Source of the DNA: Murdochiella vaginalis
Lineage (GTDB): Bacteria > Bacillota > Clostridia > Tissierellales > Peptoniphilaceae
Direction: 5' to 3'
DNA: 64,000 bases
NCBI RefSeq assembly: GCF_900119705.1
Contig: NZ_LT632322.1
Location: 744,001-808,000 of the forward strand
In this document: one piece after another, positions 36,272 to 44,083 of the stretch
How the letters are laid out: every line of letters begins with the position of its first letter
How positions within the stretch are numbered: position 1 is the first letter of the stretch
The notes under the pieces: generated by a model
The model's database searches: none
Told to the model about the DNA's origin: nothing
Seen by the model: only the letters and a program-made list of their open reading frames with translations
Position numbers and translations under genes: made by a program

Positions 36272-37903
36272 ATGAAAAAGCTAAGAAAGTACGCACTGCG
36301 CCGGTGGTGGATGTGGGTGATGATCATCCTCCTGTCCCTTTTTGGAGGAGGCGACAGAGCAAAAGCAGATCTGGTCAAAGGGGAACAATACCACGTTGTC
36401 ATGGTTTATCCGGAGAATGAGGAGTTGGAGATGCGATACAGTTTGCGTGGAGTGTACCGGGACGCATCCAGAAACGGAGTACCGTTAGGAATGAGGAGTC
36501 CGTTCCATCTTTACGCTGCGCCGGTAACCACCATAGATTATGAGCCCTCCAGGCCCTATTGGAAGCCGGAAAATCGGCTCTATTGTGTAGAAGGAACCGG
36601 TTCTCCGCGTTTCATTATTGATCTGTTGCAAGGAAGAGAGACAGCGATCTATTCCGCGCATGATGGAGTGATCGCAGCGGTGAGCAAGCTCTTTGGCACC
36701 ACAGAGGAAGAGTGGGCGCTGAGCGCACATGCGTTGGCCTACAATGGATATGCCGGTCTTCCTACCGGGCTGAATCAAACCTTGCTTTATCTTGGCCTCA
36801 ATCAGGCTGAAATTTCCCGTAAGGTATATATGCCAAAGGCTGCCACCGAGACGCTTTCCACCATCACGGGAAACAATAAGGGGGTGCATACCACCTATCC
36901 GTATTTTAATTTGGCCACGGATATGCTTTCGGAAACGCGGTTGATGGAAAAGCGTTCGGCGGTAGAGGTTCCAAAAAAAAATAAAACCAAAACCGTCACG
37001 GCGGCAGGAACCTATCAATTTGATGCCATTCCCGGCTATGCAATGCCTGGAATGGTGGCAAAGGCTTCTCCGGGTCTGCAATTGGCGAAAACGTTGACCT
37101 CTCCCTTGAAGAGAGAAACGCTTCTCAAAGAGGATAAGGGCTATACGCTCTCCTTTACTGTCCCGAAGGGAACAAAGAACGGAAACTATACCATTACGGT
37201 TTCGCGTCCGGATTTCTCCCATATCGCACAGTGGCAGGGATATGCCAGCGACCCCGATTTGGAAAAGAGCTATCAATGGTGCGCAACGATAGAGGATACC
37301 TTGCCCATGAAAGATGAGCAATTTACGGTTACGGTAGCGATGGAGACGAAAACGGATCCGACAACAGAAAAGCCGAAAGAGTCATCCTCGCAAGCAGCTT
37401 CTTCACAGCAACCGCAAGCGTCATCCTCGGATGCAGCATCTTCACAACAACCGCAGGTTTCGTCCTCCGACGCGGCTTCTTCGAAAGACTCCCATTCGTC
37501 CGCTTCTGCGTCCTCTTCGACGACGACAAATTCGGCGGGAACGTCGAGCCCTTCCGCGATGTCGACCTCTTCCTCCGACCGTTCTTCCGGGACGCTTGCG
37601 CCCGTGGCCGATAATTCGTTGAAGTCGGAAGAGCCACCGGAAGAAAGCTCAAACACTCCGCATCAACAGACACCGCTCGGTGCGTATTCGTTGGCTGCCG
37701 GAAAAGAGGAATCGCCACAAACGGCAAGTGGTAAAGGACAAAATCAATCGAGCGCTTCCGGACGTCTCTTTACTTTGCCGCCCATTACCGGGGATAATTT
37801 ACGGGTGTTTCTTTGGGCCACGGTAGCCATTGTAGCGGGCATCGGATTGATTGTGATGGAAGTGATCCGGCGTCGTGAAGAACAAAAAAACGGAGATGCT
37901 TGA
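36272..37903 (+). CDS. Secreted, wall-anchored protein with Ser-rich stalk
   Basis: 543 residues. A signal peptide with a basic start (MKKLRKYALRRWWMW) ends near AKADL, residue about 33. A folded region of about 330 residues follows that I do not recognise with confidence. The phrase YCVEGTGSPRF near 110 and the following helix-rich part resemble a thioester (TQXA-type) adhesin domain. The expected Thr-Gln partner motif is not clear, so this is weak. A Ser/Ala/Gln-rich stalk (about 365-440) carries repeats of SSDAASSQQPQ. The C-terminus has LPPITGDN, one hydrophobic helix and a basic tail RRREEQK, a sortase signal with PPITG in place of LPxTG. Likely an adhesin. Confidence 0.8.
   Translation: MKKLRKYALRRWWMWVMIILLSLFGGGDRAKADLVKGEQYHVVMVYPENEELEMRYSLRGVYRDASRNGVPLGMRSPFHLYAAPVTTIDYEPSRPYWKPENRLYCVEGTGSPRFIIDLLQGRETAIYSAHDGVIAAVSKLFGTTEEEWALSAHALAYNGYAGLPTGLNQTLLYLGLNQAEISRKVYMPKAATETLSTITGNNKGVHTTYPYFNLATDMLSETRLMEKRSAVEVPKKNKTKTVTAAGTYQFDAIPGYAMPGMVAKASPGLQLAKTLTSPLKRETLLKEDKGYTLSFTVPKGTKNGNYTITVSRPDFSHIAQWQGYASDPDLEKSYQWCATIEDTLPMKDEQFTVTVAMETKTDPTTEKPKESSSQAASSQQPQASSSDAASSQQPQVSSSDAASSKDSHSSASASSSTTTNSAGTSSPSAMSTSSSDRSSGTLAPVADNSLKSEEPPEESSNTPHQQTPLGAYSLAAGKEESPQTASGKGQNQSSASGRLFTLPPITGDNLRVFLWATVAIVAGIGLIVMEVIRRREEQKNGDA
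37420..37500 (+). repeat. Ser-Ala-Gln stalk repeats
   Basis: In-frame degenerate repeats of about 30-36 nt encode SSDAASSQQPQ-type phrases within the surface protein stalk. They are suited to length change by slippage. Confidence 0.7.
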
Positions 37904-37930
37904 AAATCGGGTATGTGACTGAGACGCTTC

Positions 37931-37959
37931 TTTTCATTCATTTTGTCTTCCGCTATAAT
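37931..37959 (+). promoter_or_regulatory. Promoter of the AadK-like/dacA pair
   Basis: TTTTCA at 37931-37936, a 17-bp spacer and TATAAT at 37954-37959, 29 nt before the start codon. Confidence 0.7.
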
Positions 37960-37987
37960 ACAGGCAGAACGACAGAAAGAGGAGTTT

Positions 37988-38812
37988 ATGGAGAATTTTA
38001 TTCAGCATGCCATGATTTCCTGGGCAACAACCGATGAAGCGATTTCGGCGCTGTTCATAACGGGAACACGCGTCAATCCTGCTGCGGTCAAGCGGGAAAC
38101 CGACCCGTATGACTTTCTCTTGGTCACCCGGAATAACGGAGATCCCCTTTTGCAGGAAGACTGGAGTGCACAATTTTCGGAAACAGTCCTTCAGGTCGGC
38201 TGCGTGCAGGAAGGCCGGGCGCCCCGTTATCGCATTTTGCTGGGCAATAATACGCGCATCAATATCACCGTTCTACATCCGCAGGATGTGCCGGACGTGC
38301 TTGAGAAGGACAGTCTGGCAAAAGTGATTTATGATCCGGAAGAGCAATACGCCAATCGTGAAAACCCGAATGATCTTTCCTTGCGAGTGACAAAACCGAC
38401 TGTTGAAGAGTATGATCTCTGGTGTCAGCAGTTTTTTGCCAACATTACGGACGTCGCTCTTGCGTTAGTGGAAGAGGAAGAAATGGTCGCGCAGTCGGCG
38501 TTAAACCGCGCGCGGGGAGCCTTGCTTTCCATGAATCGGGCGGCCGTGGCCTCGGATTCGTCCTTCCACATAAATGTGGGCACAGAGGGGGAGAATTTAA
38601 AGGCTTACATGAGTGAAGTGGAGTATGATCATCTGGCGCGCTCCTATGCGCCAACAGAAAAGAAGCATCTATGGGATGCCCTGTTTCAAGCCTGTATGCT
38701 TTTCCGCAAAGCGGGGTTGAAGCTCAATGAATTGGATGAATTTACGTATCCAAAGAGATTGGATGTGGAAATGCTGCGCTATTTGCGTCGGCTTTGGGAG
38801 GAAACGCGATGA
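37988..38812 (+). CDS. AadK/ANT(6)-like nucleotidyltransferase-fold protein, catalytic Asp residues lost
   Basis: 274 residues from the ATG at 37988, behind AAAGAGGAG. The layout follows aminoglycoside 6-adenylyltransferases: ITGTRVNPAAVKRE at the start of the fold, YDFLLVT, a QEDWSAQF segment, and RINITVLH where the family has RIDLTL. A helical C-terminal half follows. The family's catalytic Asp-x-Asp reads P40-Y41-D42 (an Asp sits one place earlier at 39), and the third Asp is N92. AMP transfer is therefore doubtful, and streptomycin resistance should not be assumed. The stop overlaps the D,D-carboxypeptidase start (ATGA), so the two are translationally coupled; a cell-wall-linked role is inferred. 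Confidence 0.75.
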   Translation: MENFIQHAMISWATTDEAISALFITGTRVNPAAVKRETDPYDFLLVTRNNGDPLLQEDWSAQFSETVLQVGCVQEGRAPRYRILLGNNTRINITVLHPQDVPDVLEKDSLAKVIYDPEEQYANRENPNDLSLRVTKPTVEEYDLWCQQFFANITDVALALVEEEEMVAQSALNRARGALLSMNRAAVASDSSFHINVGTEGENLKAYMSEVEYDHLARSYAPTEKKHLWDALFQACMLFRKAGLKLNELDEFTYPKRLDVEMLRYLRRLWEETR

Positions 38813-40074
38813 AACAAAAGAAAAGGCAGATGCGGCTCATCGGATTCGTGATGGCGTTGTTGCTGATACTGACTTCATCGCCGGTTTATGCAAAGGGCGA
38901 CGAGAAAACTGTAACGATTTCGCCTTATCAGGGAGATACCGCCGCCACATTTCGCTCGATGTTTTCCTATTACGATGAAGTTGACGCTATGTTAATCGGG
39001 GAACCGACATCAGGGAAAATTCTGATCGAGAAAAACAGCGACAAACCCTTGGGCATCGCCTCCATGACAAAACTGATGACCTATTATATGGTGAAAAAGG
39101 GCATTGCCGAAGGGACAATTGATCCGAAGAAGAGTGTTACGATTTCTCCTTCCGCCGCGGCCTTTAATTTTTCCGCTTCTTCCAATTACGGTCTGGTCGC
39201 GGGAGAAAAACGAACGATCGATCAGCTGCTGATGGGCATGATGGTCGTTTCCGGCAATGATGCCGCAGCAATGCTCGGAGAGATTCTTGCCGGTGATGAA
39301 CGAACCTGTGCAGAACGAATGAATCAACAAGCCAAGGCGCTGGGCATGCGCAACACACACTTTGTGAATGCCAGCGGCTTTACCGTCAATGGGAAATATA
39401 ACACGGCAAGTGCGCGCGACATGTTTATTTTGGCCTCCGCCTTGCTCAAAGAATTTCCGGAGGTGCGCGAGCTCGCAAAGATAAAAACCATCAATGAGCC
39501 CGAACGAAAATTTGTCGGCCGGTCGACCTTATCCGCAACTACGGTGCAGATTCCGGGATTGGAGGGATTAAAGACCGGAATGACAGATGAAGCCGGGTAT
39601 TGCTTCACCGGTGCGCTATCCTTGACATCCAGTTCCGACGGCAGTGCGTTCGATGCCATTACCGTAGTAATGGGAGCAAGAACAAATGATGCCCGCTGGC
39701 GTACCACGAAAGAACTGGCAGATTTGGCTGCCGGATCGTTCTCACATGTTTCGCTCGTCGATGCGGAAAAGCCCATTCAGCGCTACGACGTCCCTTCATC
39801 CAAAGAAGAATCGGTCATTCTTTATCCGGCAAGTTCCTATTCCGTTTTCACCTATTCCAACCAGACGTTCGACATTCGCTATCAGATTGATAAGAATAAG
39901 AAAGCACCGACCGCCGAGGAGGAAAAATTCGGGGAAATTTTGATTTATCAGAATGGGGAAATGGTGAAAATGATCGACATCGTTTCGCATAAACCGACGA
40001 CTCAAGCGGGAATATTCACACGCATGAAACGCGCAGCAACGGATTTTGCCCACTTTGTCTTGAACTTGCTGTGA
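38809..40074 (+). CDS. D-alanyl-D-alanine carboxypeptidase (S11, DacA/DacF type)
   Basis: 421 residues from the ATG at 38809. A signal peptide ends near PVYAKGD (residue about 28). The penicillin-binding catalytic motifs are intact: SMTK (nucleophile Ser) near residue 86, SGN near 148, and KTG in LEGLKTGMTDEAGY near 250. A C-terminal beta domain and an amphipathic tail end the protein. It trims the terminal D-Ala from peptidoglycan pentapeptides outside the membrane. GGGAGG lies just upstream within the AadK-like gene. A minus-strand tRNA terminator follows the stop. Confidence 0.93.
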   Translation: MKQKKRQMRLIGFVMALLLILTSSPVYAKGDEKTVTISPYQGDTAATFRSMFSYYDEVDAMLIGEPTSGKILIEKNSDKPLGIASMTKLMTYYMVKKGIAEGTIDPKKSVTISPSAAAFNFSASSNYGLVAGEKRTIDQLLMGMMVVSGNDAAAMLGEILAGDERTCAERMNQQAKALGMRNTHFVNASGFTVNGKYNTASARDMFILASALLKEFPEVRELAKIKTINEPERKFVGRSTLSATTVQIPGLEGLKTGMTDEAGYCFTGALSLTSSSDGSAFDAITVVMGARTNDARWRTTKELADLAAGSFSHVSLVDAEKPIQRYDVPSSKEESVILYPASSYSVFTYSNQTFDIRYQIDKNKKAPTAEEEKFGEILIYQNGEMVKMIDIVSHKPTTQAGIFTRMKRAATDFAHFVLNLL

Positions 40075-40110
40075 CGATCAAAGCGACCTGTTTGCACCGG
40101 TTGAAAGAAC

Positions 40111-40140
40111 AAAAAAGCCCGGAAGCAAAAGCGACCGGGC
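40111..40140 (-). terminator. Terminator of tRNA-Arg(CCT)
   Basis: On the minus strand GCCCGG (40140-40135) pairs with CCGGGC (40122-40117) around an inner GC/AAGC stem, followed by T6 (40116-40111). Confidence 0.85.
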
Positions 40141-40146
40141 GAAAAG

Positions 40147-40220
40147 CGCAGTATGAAGGATTTGAACCCTCGGCCTTCCCCTTAGGAGGGGGACGCTCTA
40201 TCCAGCTGAGCTAATACTGC
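40147..40220 (-). tRNA. tRNA-Arg, anticodon CCT
   Basis: 74 nt on the minus strand. Acceptor GCAGTAT/ATACTGC, D arm AGCTCAGCTGGATAGAGC, anticodon loop CTCCTAA on stem TCCCC/GGGGA, T arm GAGGG-TTCAAAT-CCTTC. It reads AGG codons. No encoded CCA. A minus-strand extended -10 (TGGTAGAAT, hexamer 40230-40235) lies just upstream. Confidence 0.95.
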
Positions 40221-40306
40221 ATTCGCTCTATTCTACCACAGAAGCCGAAACAGACGGAAGATGAACAACCCTCTTTCTCGAAAGAGAAGCCGAAACAAGC
40301 GAAGCC

Positions 40307-40340
40307 GAAACCGTTGTCTTTTTGACAACGGTTTTTGTTT
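40307..40340 (+). terminator. Hairpin with T-rich tail upstream of the EF-G-like gene
   Basis: A perfect 11-bp stem AAACCGTTGTC/GACAACGGTTT (40307-40317 with 40324-40334) and a T-rich tail. It would block plus-strand read-through entering the EF-G-like gene. Three copies of GAAGCCGAAAC (40241, 40286, 40301) precede it. Confidence 0.75.
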
Positions 40341-40383
40341 TTTGCGGTGACGGGTCATTCCGTTCAGATTGCGTAGAGTCCGG

Positions 40384-40413
40384 TTGTCAGAGGGGAAATA
40401 TCTTTGCTATAAT
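40384..40413 (+). promoter_or_regulatory. Promoter of the EF-G-like gene
   Basis: TTGTCA at 40384-40389, an 18-bp spacer and the extended -10 TGCTATAAT (hexamer 40408-40413). Confidence 0.82.
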
Positions 40414-40479
40414 GAAAGAAGCAATTGGAAAACGATTGGAAAACGGTATCCACCCTCACCGGGGGATAAGGAGGAAGGA

Positions 40480-42543
40480 ATGAAAAAATATACTACGCAA
40501 CAGATTCGCAATCTCGCCTTTGTCGGCCACAGCGGCGCCGGCAAGACTACTCTTGCTGAGGCGCTTCTCTACTTGACACATGCGACGGACCGCATGGGCC
40601 GCATTGAGGATAAAAACACGGTTTCCGACTTTGATCCGGAAGAACAGGCGCGCGGCATTTCGATCGGTCTGAGCGTGCTGCCGGTGGAGTGGAAAGAACA
40701 TAAAATCAATCTTCTCGATGCGCCGGGCTATTTCGACTTTGAAAATGAAGTTTTCACCGCTCTGCGTGCGTCCGAGGCGGCATTGATGGTGCTTGACGCT
40801 TCGGCAGGCATTGAAGTCGGCTCCGAAATTTATTGGAAATATACCGAAAAAATTCACCTTCCCCGCATCATTTTCCTGAATAAAATGGACAAGCCGCATG
40901 TAGACTTTAACGTGCAGGTGTCCAATTTGCATCAGCAGTTCGGTAAAAAAGTGATTCCTCTCACGCTGACGCTTGGCGCCGGTGAGGATTTTGAAGGTAT
41001 TATCGATATTATCGATAAAAAAGCGTTTCGTTATGACGGCTTTAAGGCCACCGAAGTGCCAATTCCGGAAATTCGTCAGGCCGAAGTGGATGCTGCCTAT
41101 GATGAAATCGTGGAATTGATCGCGATGACGGACGATTCGCTGATGAATAAATTTTTCGAAGGGGAAACTTTTACGCACGAGGAGATTGCCAAGGGCATGA
41201 CCAGTGCGATGCTCGATGGCTCCGCCGTGCCGCTGATCGCCGGATGTGCGACAACCGGGGCGGGTCTCGACTTGCTGCTGGATGCCGTCGTCAAATACAT
41301 GCCGGCACCGAATGATCCGCGCGCTCATTCCGGATTCCGTCCGGAAGAAGGCGATCCGGTCGTGGCGGATGCGAATGCGCCGCTGCGCGCCGCCGTCTTT
41401 AAAACCATTGTGGATCCCTTCGTCGGAAAAGTTTCGCTGTTTAAAGTTGTTAGCGGCACCGTCAAGAAGGGGAGCGACCTTTTCCGCGTCAGTACGGGTG
41501 ATAGCTTGAAGCCGGCCGGGATGTTCTATGAACGCGGCAAGAATCATATTGATACCGATGAAATTACTGCGGGCGATATCGGTGCTTTCTCGAAGTTGGA
41601 TAAGTTGGTGACGGGAGACACCATCGCATCGGAGCGCGATGCCGTTGCGTTCAAGCCGATTCGTCATACAGAGCCGACTCTGACGTTTGCCATCCAGGCG
41701 GATACGAAAAATGACGACGATAAACTTTCGCCCTCTCTGTCCAAATTGCAGGAAGAGGATCCCAGCTTCTTGGTGGAGCGCAATAAAGAAACCAATCAGT
41801 TGTTGCTTCGCGGCATAGGGAATGTACAGCTGGAAGCCATGATGAATAAACTGAAAACCAAGTACAGCGTAAACGTCCATCGCGTACCGCTGGTCATTCC
41901 GTATCGGGAGACCATCCGCGGCAAGAGCGACGTGCAGGGGCGTCATAAGAAACAATCCGGCGGCGCCGGTCAGTTTGGCGACGTGTTCATTCGCTTCGAG
42001 CCGATTGCGGAAGGCTTTGAGTTTGCGGAAGAGGTCTTCGGTGGATCCGTTCCGAAGAATTATTTCCCGGCGGTTGAAAAAGGCTTGGAAGAGTCCCTGG
42101 CGAAGGGGCCGTTGGCCGGCTACCCTGTTACGGGCATCAAAGCCACGCTGTATGACGGCTCGTATCACCCGGTGGATTCCAATGAAATGGCATTTAAGAT
42201 TGCGGCGTCCATTGCCTTTAAGAAAGGCGTAGAAGCAGCGAATCCTGTGCTGCTTGAGCCGATCATGACCATGAAAATCACCATTCCCGATGAGTATCTC
42301 GGCGACGTAATGGGCGACATGAACAAACGTCGCGGTCGTATTCTGGGAATGGAGCAGGATGAGGACGGCAACCAAGTCGTCAACGCCGAGGCGCCGTATG
42401 CGGAAGTGCAGGAGTATGCCATCGACTTGCGCAGTATGACGCAGGGCCGCGGATGGTTTACGTCCGTCTTCAAGAATTATGAGCAGGTGCCGCATGAAAT
42501 TGCCGAAAAGGTGATTGAAGAAGCCAAACAGGAAGAGGCATAG
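40480..42543 (+). CDS. Elongation factor G-like GTPase (EF-G paralogue)
   Basis: 687 residues from the ATG at 40480 behind AAGGAGGAAGGA. The GTPase domain has GHSGAGKTT (P loop), RGISIGLSV (switch I), DAPGYFDF (G3) and NKMDK (G4). Domains II-V of EF-G follow, including RKKQSGGAGQFGD-like and GRILGMEQDEDGNQ phrases. It belongs to the second EF-G class found beside canonical EF-G in many bacteria. In the G3 motif Tyr stands where EF-Tu and EF-G have the GTPase His (DTPGH), which is usual in this class. Its role in translation is not well defined. It is a single gene with its own promoter and terminator. Confidence 0.9.
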   Translation: MKKYTTQQIRNLAFVGHSGAGKTTLAEALLYLTHATDRMGRIEDKNTVSDFDPEEQARGISIGLSVLPVEWKEHKINLLDAPGYFDFENEVFTALRASEAALMVLDASAGIEVGSEIYWKYTEKIHLPRIIFLNKMDKPHVDFNVQVSNLHQQFGKKVIPLTLTLGAGEDFEGIIDIIDKKAFRYDGFKATEVPIPEIRQAEVDAAYDEIVELIAMTDDSLMNKFFEGETFTHEEIAKGMTSAMLDGSAVPLIAGCATTGAGLDLLLDAVVKYMPAPNDPRAHSGFRPEEGDPVVADANAPLRAAVFKTIVDPFVGKVSLFKVVSGTVKKGSDLFRVSTGDSLKPAGMFYERGKNHIDTDEITAGDIGAFSKLDKLVTGDTIASERDAVAFKPIRHTEPTLTFAIQADTKNDDDKLSPSLSKLQEEDPSFLVERNKETNQLLLRGIGNVQLEAMMNKLKTKYSVNVHRVPLVIPYRETIRGKSDVQGRHKKQSGGAGQFGDVFIRFEPIAEGFEFAEEVFGGSVPKNYFPAVEKGLEESLAKGPLAGYPVTGIKATLYDGSYHPVDSNEMAFKIAASIAFKKGVEAANPVLLEPIMTMKITIPDEYLGDVMGDMNKRRGRILGMEQDEDGNQVVNAEAPYAEVQEYAIDLRSMTQGRGWFTSVFKNYEQVPHEIAEKVIEEAKQEEA

Positions 42544-42626
42544 ATCTTCTTCTGACGCTATCAACATGGCGATCACCGAATCAGGGCATCGTGTCGGAGC
42601 GTTACAATAAAGTAGGTTTTCATATG

Positions 42627-42659
42627 CGTCCCTCTTCGGGCTTCGAAGAGGGACGTTTT
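42627..42659 (+). terminator. Terminator after the EF-G-like gene
   Basis: A perfect 12-bp stem (42627-42638 with 42644-42655), 5-nt loop and T4. Confidence 0.87.
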
Positions 42660-42746
42660 GGTGGATGGAAAACAGAGCGGAGCGAGAAGAGAAGAAAAAA
42701 ACGGTTTTTATGGCGATCAACGGCCCCTGATTAGAAAGCGCGAAAC

Positions 42747-42763
42747 TTTGACCATCCTTGACA
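42747..42763 (-). promoter_or_regulatory. CtsR operator 1, over the ctsR -35 box
   Basis: On the minus strand TGTCAAG-GAT-GGTCAAA fits the CtsR tandem heptad (GGTCAAA, 3 nt, GGTCAAA). It covers the -35 hexamer TTGACA completely, so binding would block RNA polymerase. Confidence 0.82.
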
Positions 42764-42786
42764 AAAGGAATCGTTTCTTTTATGCT
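42758..42786 (+). promoter_or_regulatory. ctsR-mcsA-clpC promoter
   Basis: TTGACA at 42758-42763, a 17-bp spacer and TATGCT at 42781-42786. Transcription would start near 42793. Confidence 0.78.
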
Positions 42787-42823
42787 AAAAATGACTCGAA
42801 GAGCGGCTTCGAATCACCTGAAA

Positions 42824-42840
42824 GGTCAGGGTAGGTCAAT
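42824..42840 (+). promoter_or_regulatory. CtsR operator 2, in the early leader
   Basis: GGTCAGG-GTA-GGTCAAT, the same heptad and 3-nt spacing as operator 1 but in the plus orientation, about 31 nt after the predicted start. A second repressor site there could act as a roadblock. Confidence 0.75.
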
Positions 42841-42988
42841 AAATATGTCTGATCCTCACGGGAAACTCATATCTTTCGCGTAGAATACACCATCGTAATG
42901 GACGAGCGGAGGGAATGAACCGGCCGATCAGAAACGCCGATCCGGTGAGAGCGAACCGCTCGGCTTAAAAAACACAGAAGGAAATGTT

Positions 42989-43450
42989 ATGGCGGGATTA
43001 ACCAATCGCATTGAACAATTTCTCCTACAATTGTTGGAAGAGGGAGACGAAGGGATGATTGAAATCGGTCGCAATGATCTTGCGCAACGCTTCGCCTGCG
43101 CACCATCCCAGATCAACTACGTTCTGACCACGCGTTTTACGCCGTACCACGGGTATTATACGGAATCCAGGCGAGGTGGCTCCGGCTATATTCGCATCAT
43201 TCGCTTGGAGCGTTCACCCGAAGAATTGGTTGCGGAGGTGCTGGATGATGTCGTGCAGGACAGCGTAACGATCGATAAAGCACGTCATATTTTAAAATCC
43301 TTTTTGGATCAGAAACTTTTAACCGGCAGGGAATGTCAACTGATGATGCTGGCCTTGGACGACCATGCGCTCGCCGATGTGCCCTTTGCCGTGCGAAATC
43401 GCGTGCGCGCGCGCATCATGCGCAACATGCTGATCATACTGCTCAGATAG
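42989..43450 (+). CDS. ctsR: Transcriptional repressor CtsR
   Basis: 153 residues. It represses clp and related heat-shock genes and is inactivated on heating. The N-terminal winged helix (IGRNDLAQRFACAPSQINYVL) is followed by the glycine-rich wing RRGGSGYIRI that contacts DNA and senses heat. The C-terminal dimerisation domain begins near residue 80. It is first in ctsR-mcsA-clpC-radA. The two operators upstream imply autoregulation. The ATG follows GAAGGAAAT. Confidence 0.96.
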   Translation: MAGLTNRIEQFLLQLLEEGDEGMIEIGRNDLAQRFACAPSQINYVLTTRFTPYHGYYTESRRGGSGYIRIIRLERSPEELVAEVLDDVVQDSVTIDKARHILKSFLDQKLLTGRECQLMMLALDDHALADVPFAVRNRVRARIMRNMLIILLR

Positions 43451-43456
43451 GGGGAA

Positions 43457-44083
43457 ATGATGAAATGCGATTTTTGTGATCACGATGCCAGTATTGAAAT
43501 CGTGGCTTTTGTGAATGGAAAAGCGCAGAAGGTGCGTTTGTGTGCCTCCTGCTATAAGGAAAAATTGGCCGAAATGATGGGGCAGATTCCGAAAGAATGG
43601 GGCGGAAAGGAATTAACCGATCAGCTTAAGGAAATGCTGGAAAAGGCGCAGGAAAGCGGGATGATGCCCGGCGTCGAGGTCTCGTTTCTGCAACAGGACG
43701 GCCCCACGGTTCCGCCCATGAGCGACGAAGAAGAGGGCGAGGAGGAAGCGCTCGCCGAGGATGCGTCGCAGGAGGTAGATGACTCTTCGCAGGAAGAGGA
43801 AGAGAATCCGTTCCGTTTCAATCCATTTCAGACACTTTTTGCTACGGAGCGCAATGACAGCTTGGATAAAAGCGAAGAAAAATCGACCAATGCAAGAGAC
43901 CTTGCCCTGGCACGCACCCGTCGTGCGCTGCGCAAGCGTCGTCGCACGCTGCTGGACAAAATGCAACTGGCGCTGCAAGAAGAAAAGTATGAGCTCTGCG
44001 CGCAGTATCGTGACGAGCTGAATAAAATCGGGGATGATCTTCTGCTTTTAAATGAAGAAAGGAAGGACCCCTATGGAGTATAA
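43457..44083 (+). CDS. mcsA: McsA, CtsR/ClpC accessory protein with UVR motif
   Basis: 208 residues. Two cysteine pairs (CDFC and CASC) within the first 35 residues form a zinc-binding site. A polar, strongly acidic middle follows (EEEGEEEALAEDASQE). A UVR motif (LDKMQLALQEEKYELCAQYRDEL) at 165-205 is the ClpC-interacting part. In Bacillus McsA activates the arginine kinase McsB, but no mcsB follows here; the next gene is clpC, overlapping by 11 nt. Here McsA may act directly on CtsR or ClpC. The start may be the first or second of two adjacent ATG codons. Confidence 0.92.
   Translation: MMKCDFCDHDASIEIVAFVNGKAQKVRLCASCYKEKLAEMMGQIPKEWGGKELTDQLKEMLEKAQESGMMPGVEVSFLQQDGPTVPPMSDEEEGEEEALAEDASQEVDDSSQEEEENPFRFNPFQTLFATERNDSLDKSEEKSTNARDLALARTRRALRKRRRTLLDKMQLALQEEKYELCAQYRDELNKIGDDLLLLNEERKDPYGV

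Larger units (their letters stand above)
42544..42988. other. Intergenic region: EF-G-like terminator and ctsR control region
   Basis: After the terminator at 42627-42659 comes about 90 nt without features. Then follow a promoter, two CtsR-type operators and a leader of about 195 nt ending at ctsR. Within the leader CCGATCAGAAACGCCGATCCGG can form local pairs. I recognise no known riboswitch. Confidence 0.6.

Noticed and set aside
36600-36750. Thioester (TQXA) adhesin domain in the Ser-rich surface protein
   Set aside because: A Tyr-Cys motif is present, but the partner Thr-Gln motif is not; SAHALAYN has His at the nearest equivalent place. Kept only as a weak possibility in the feature text.
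40456-42720. A 754-codon antisense frame opposite the EF-G-like gene
   Set aside because: The sense strand has a full set of GTPase motifs, a promoter and a ribosome site. The antisense frame has no family features and reflects codon bias.
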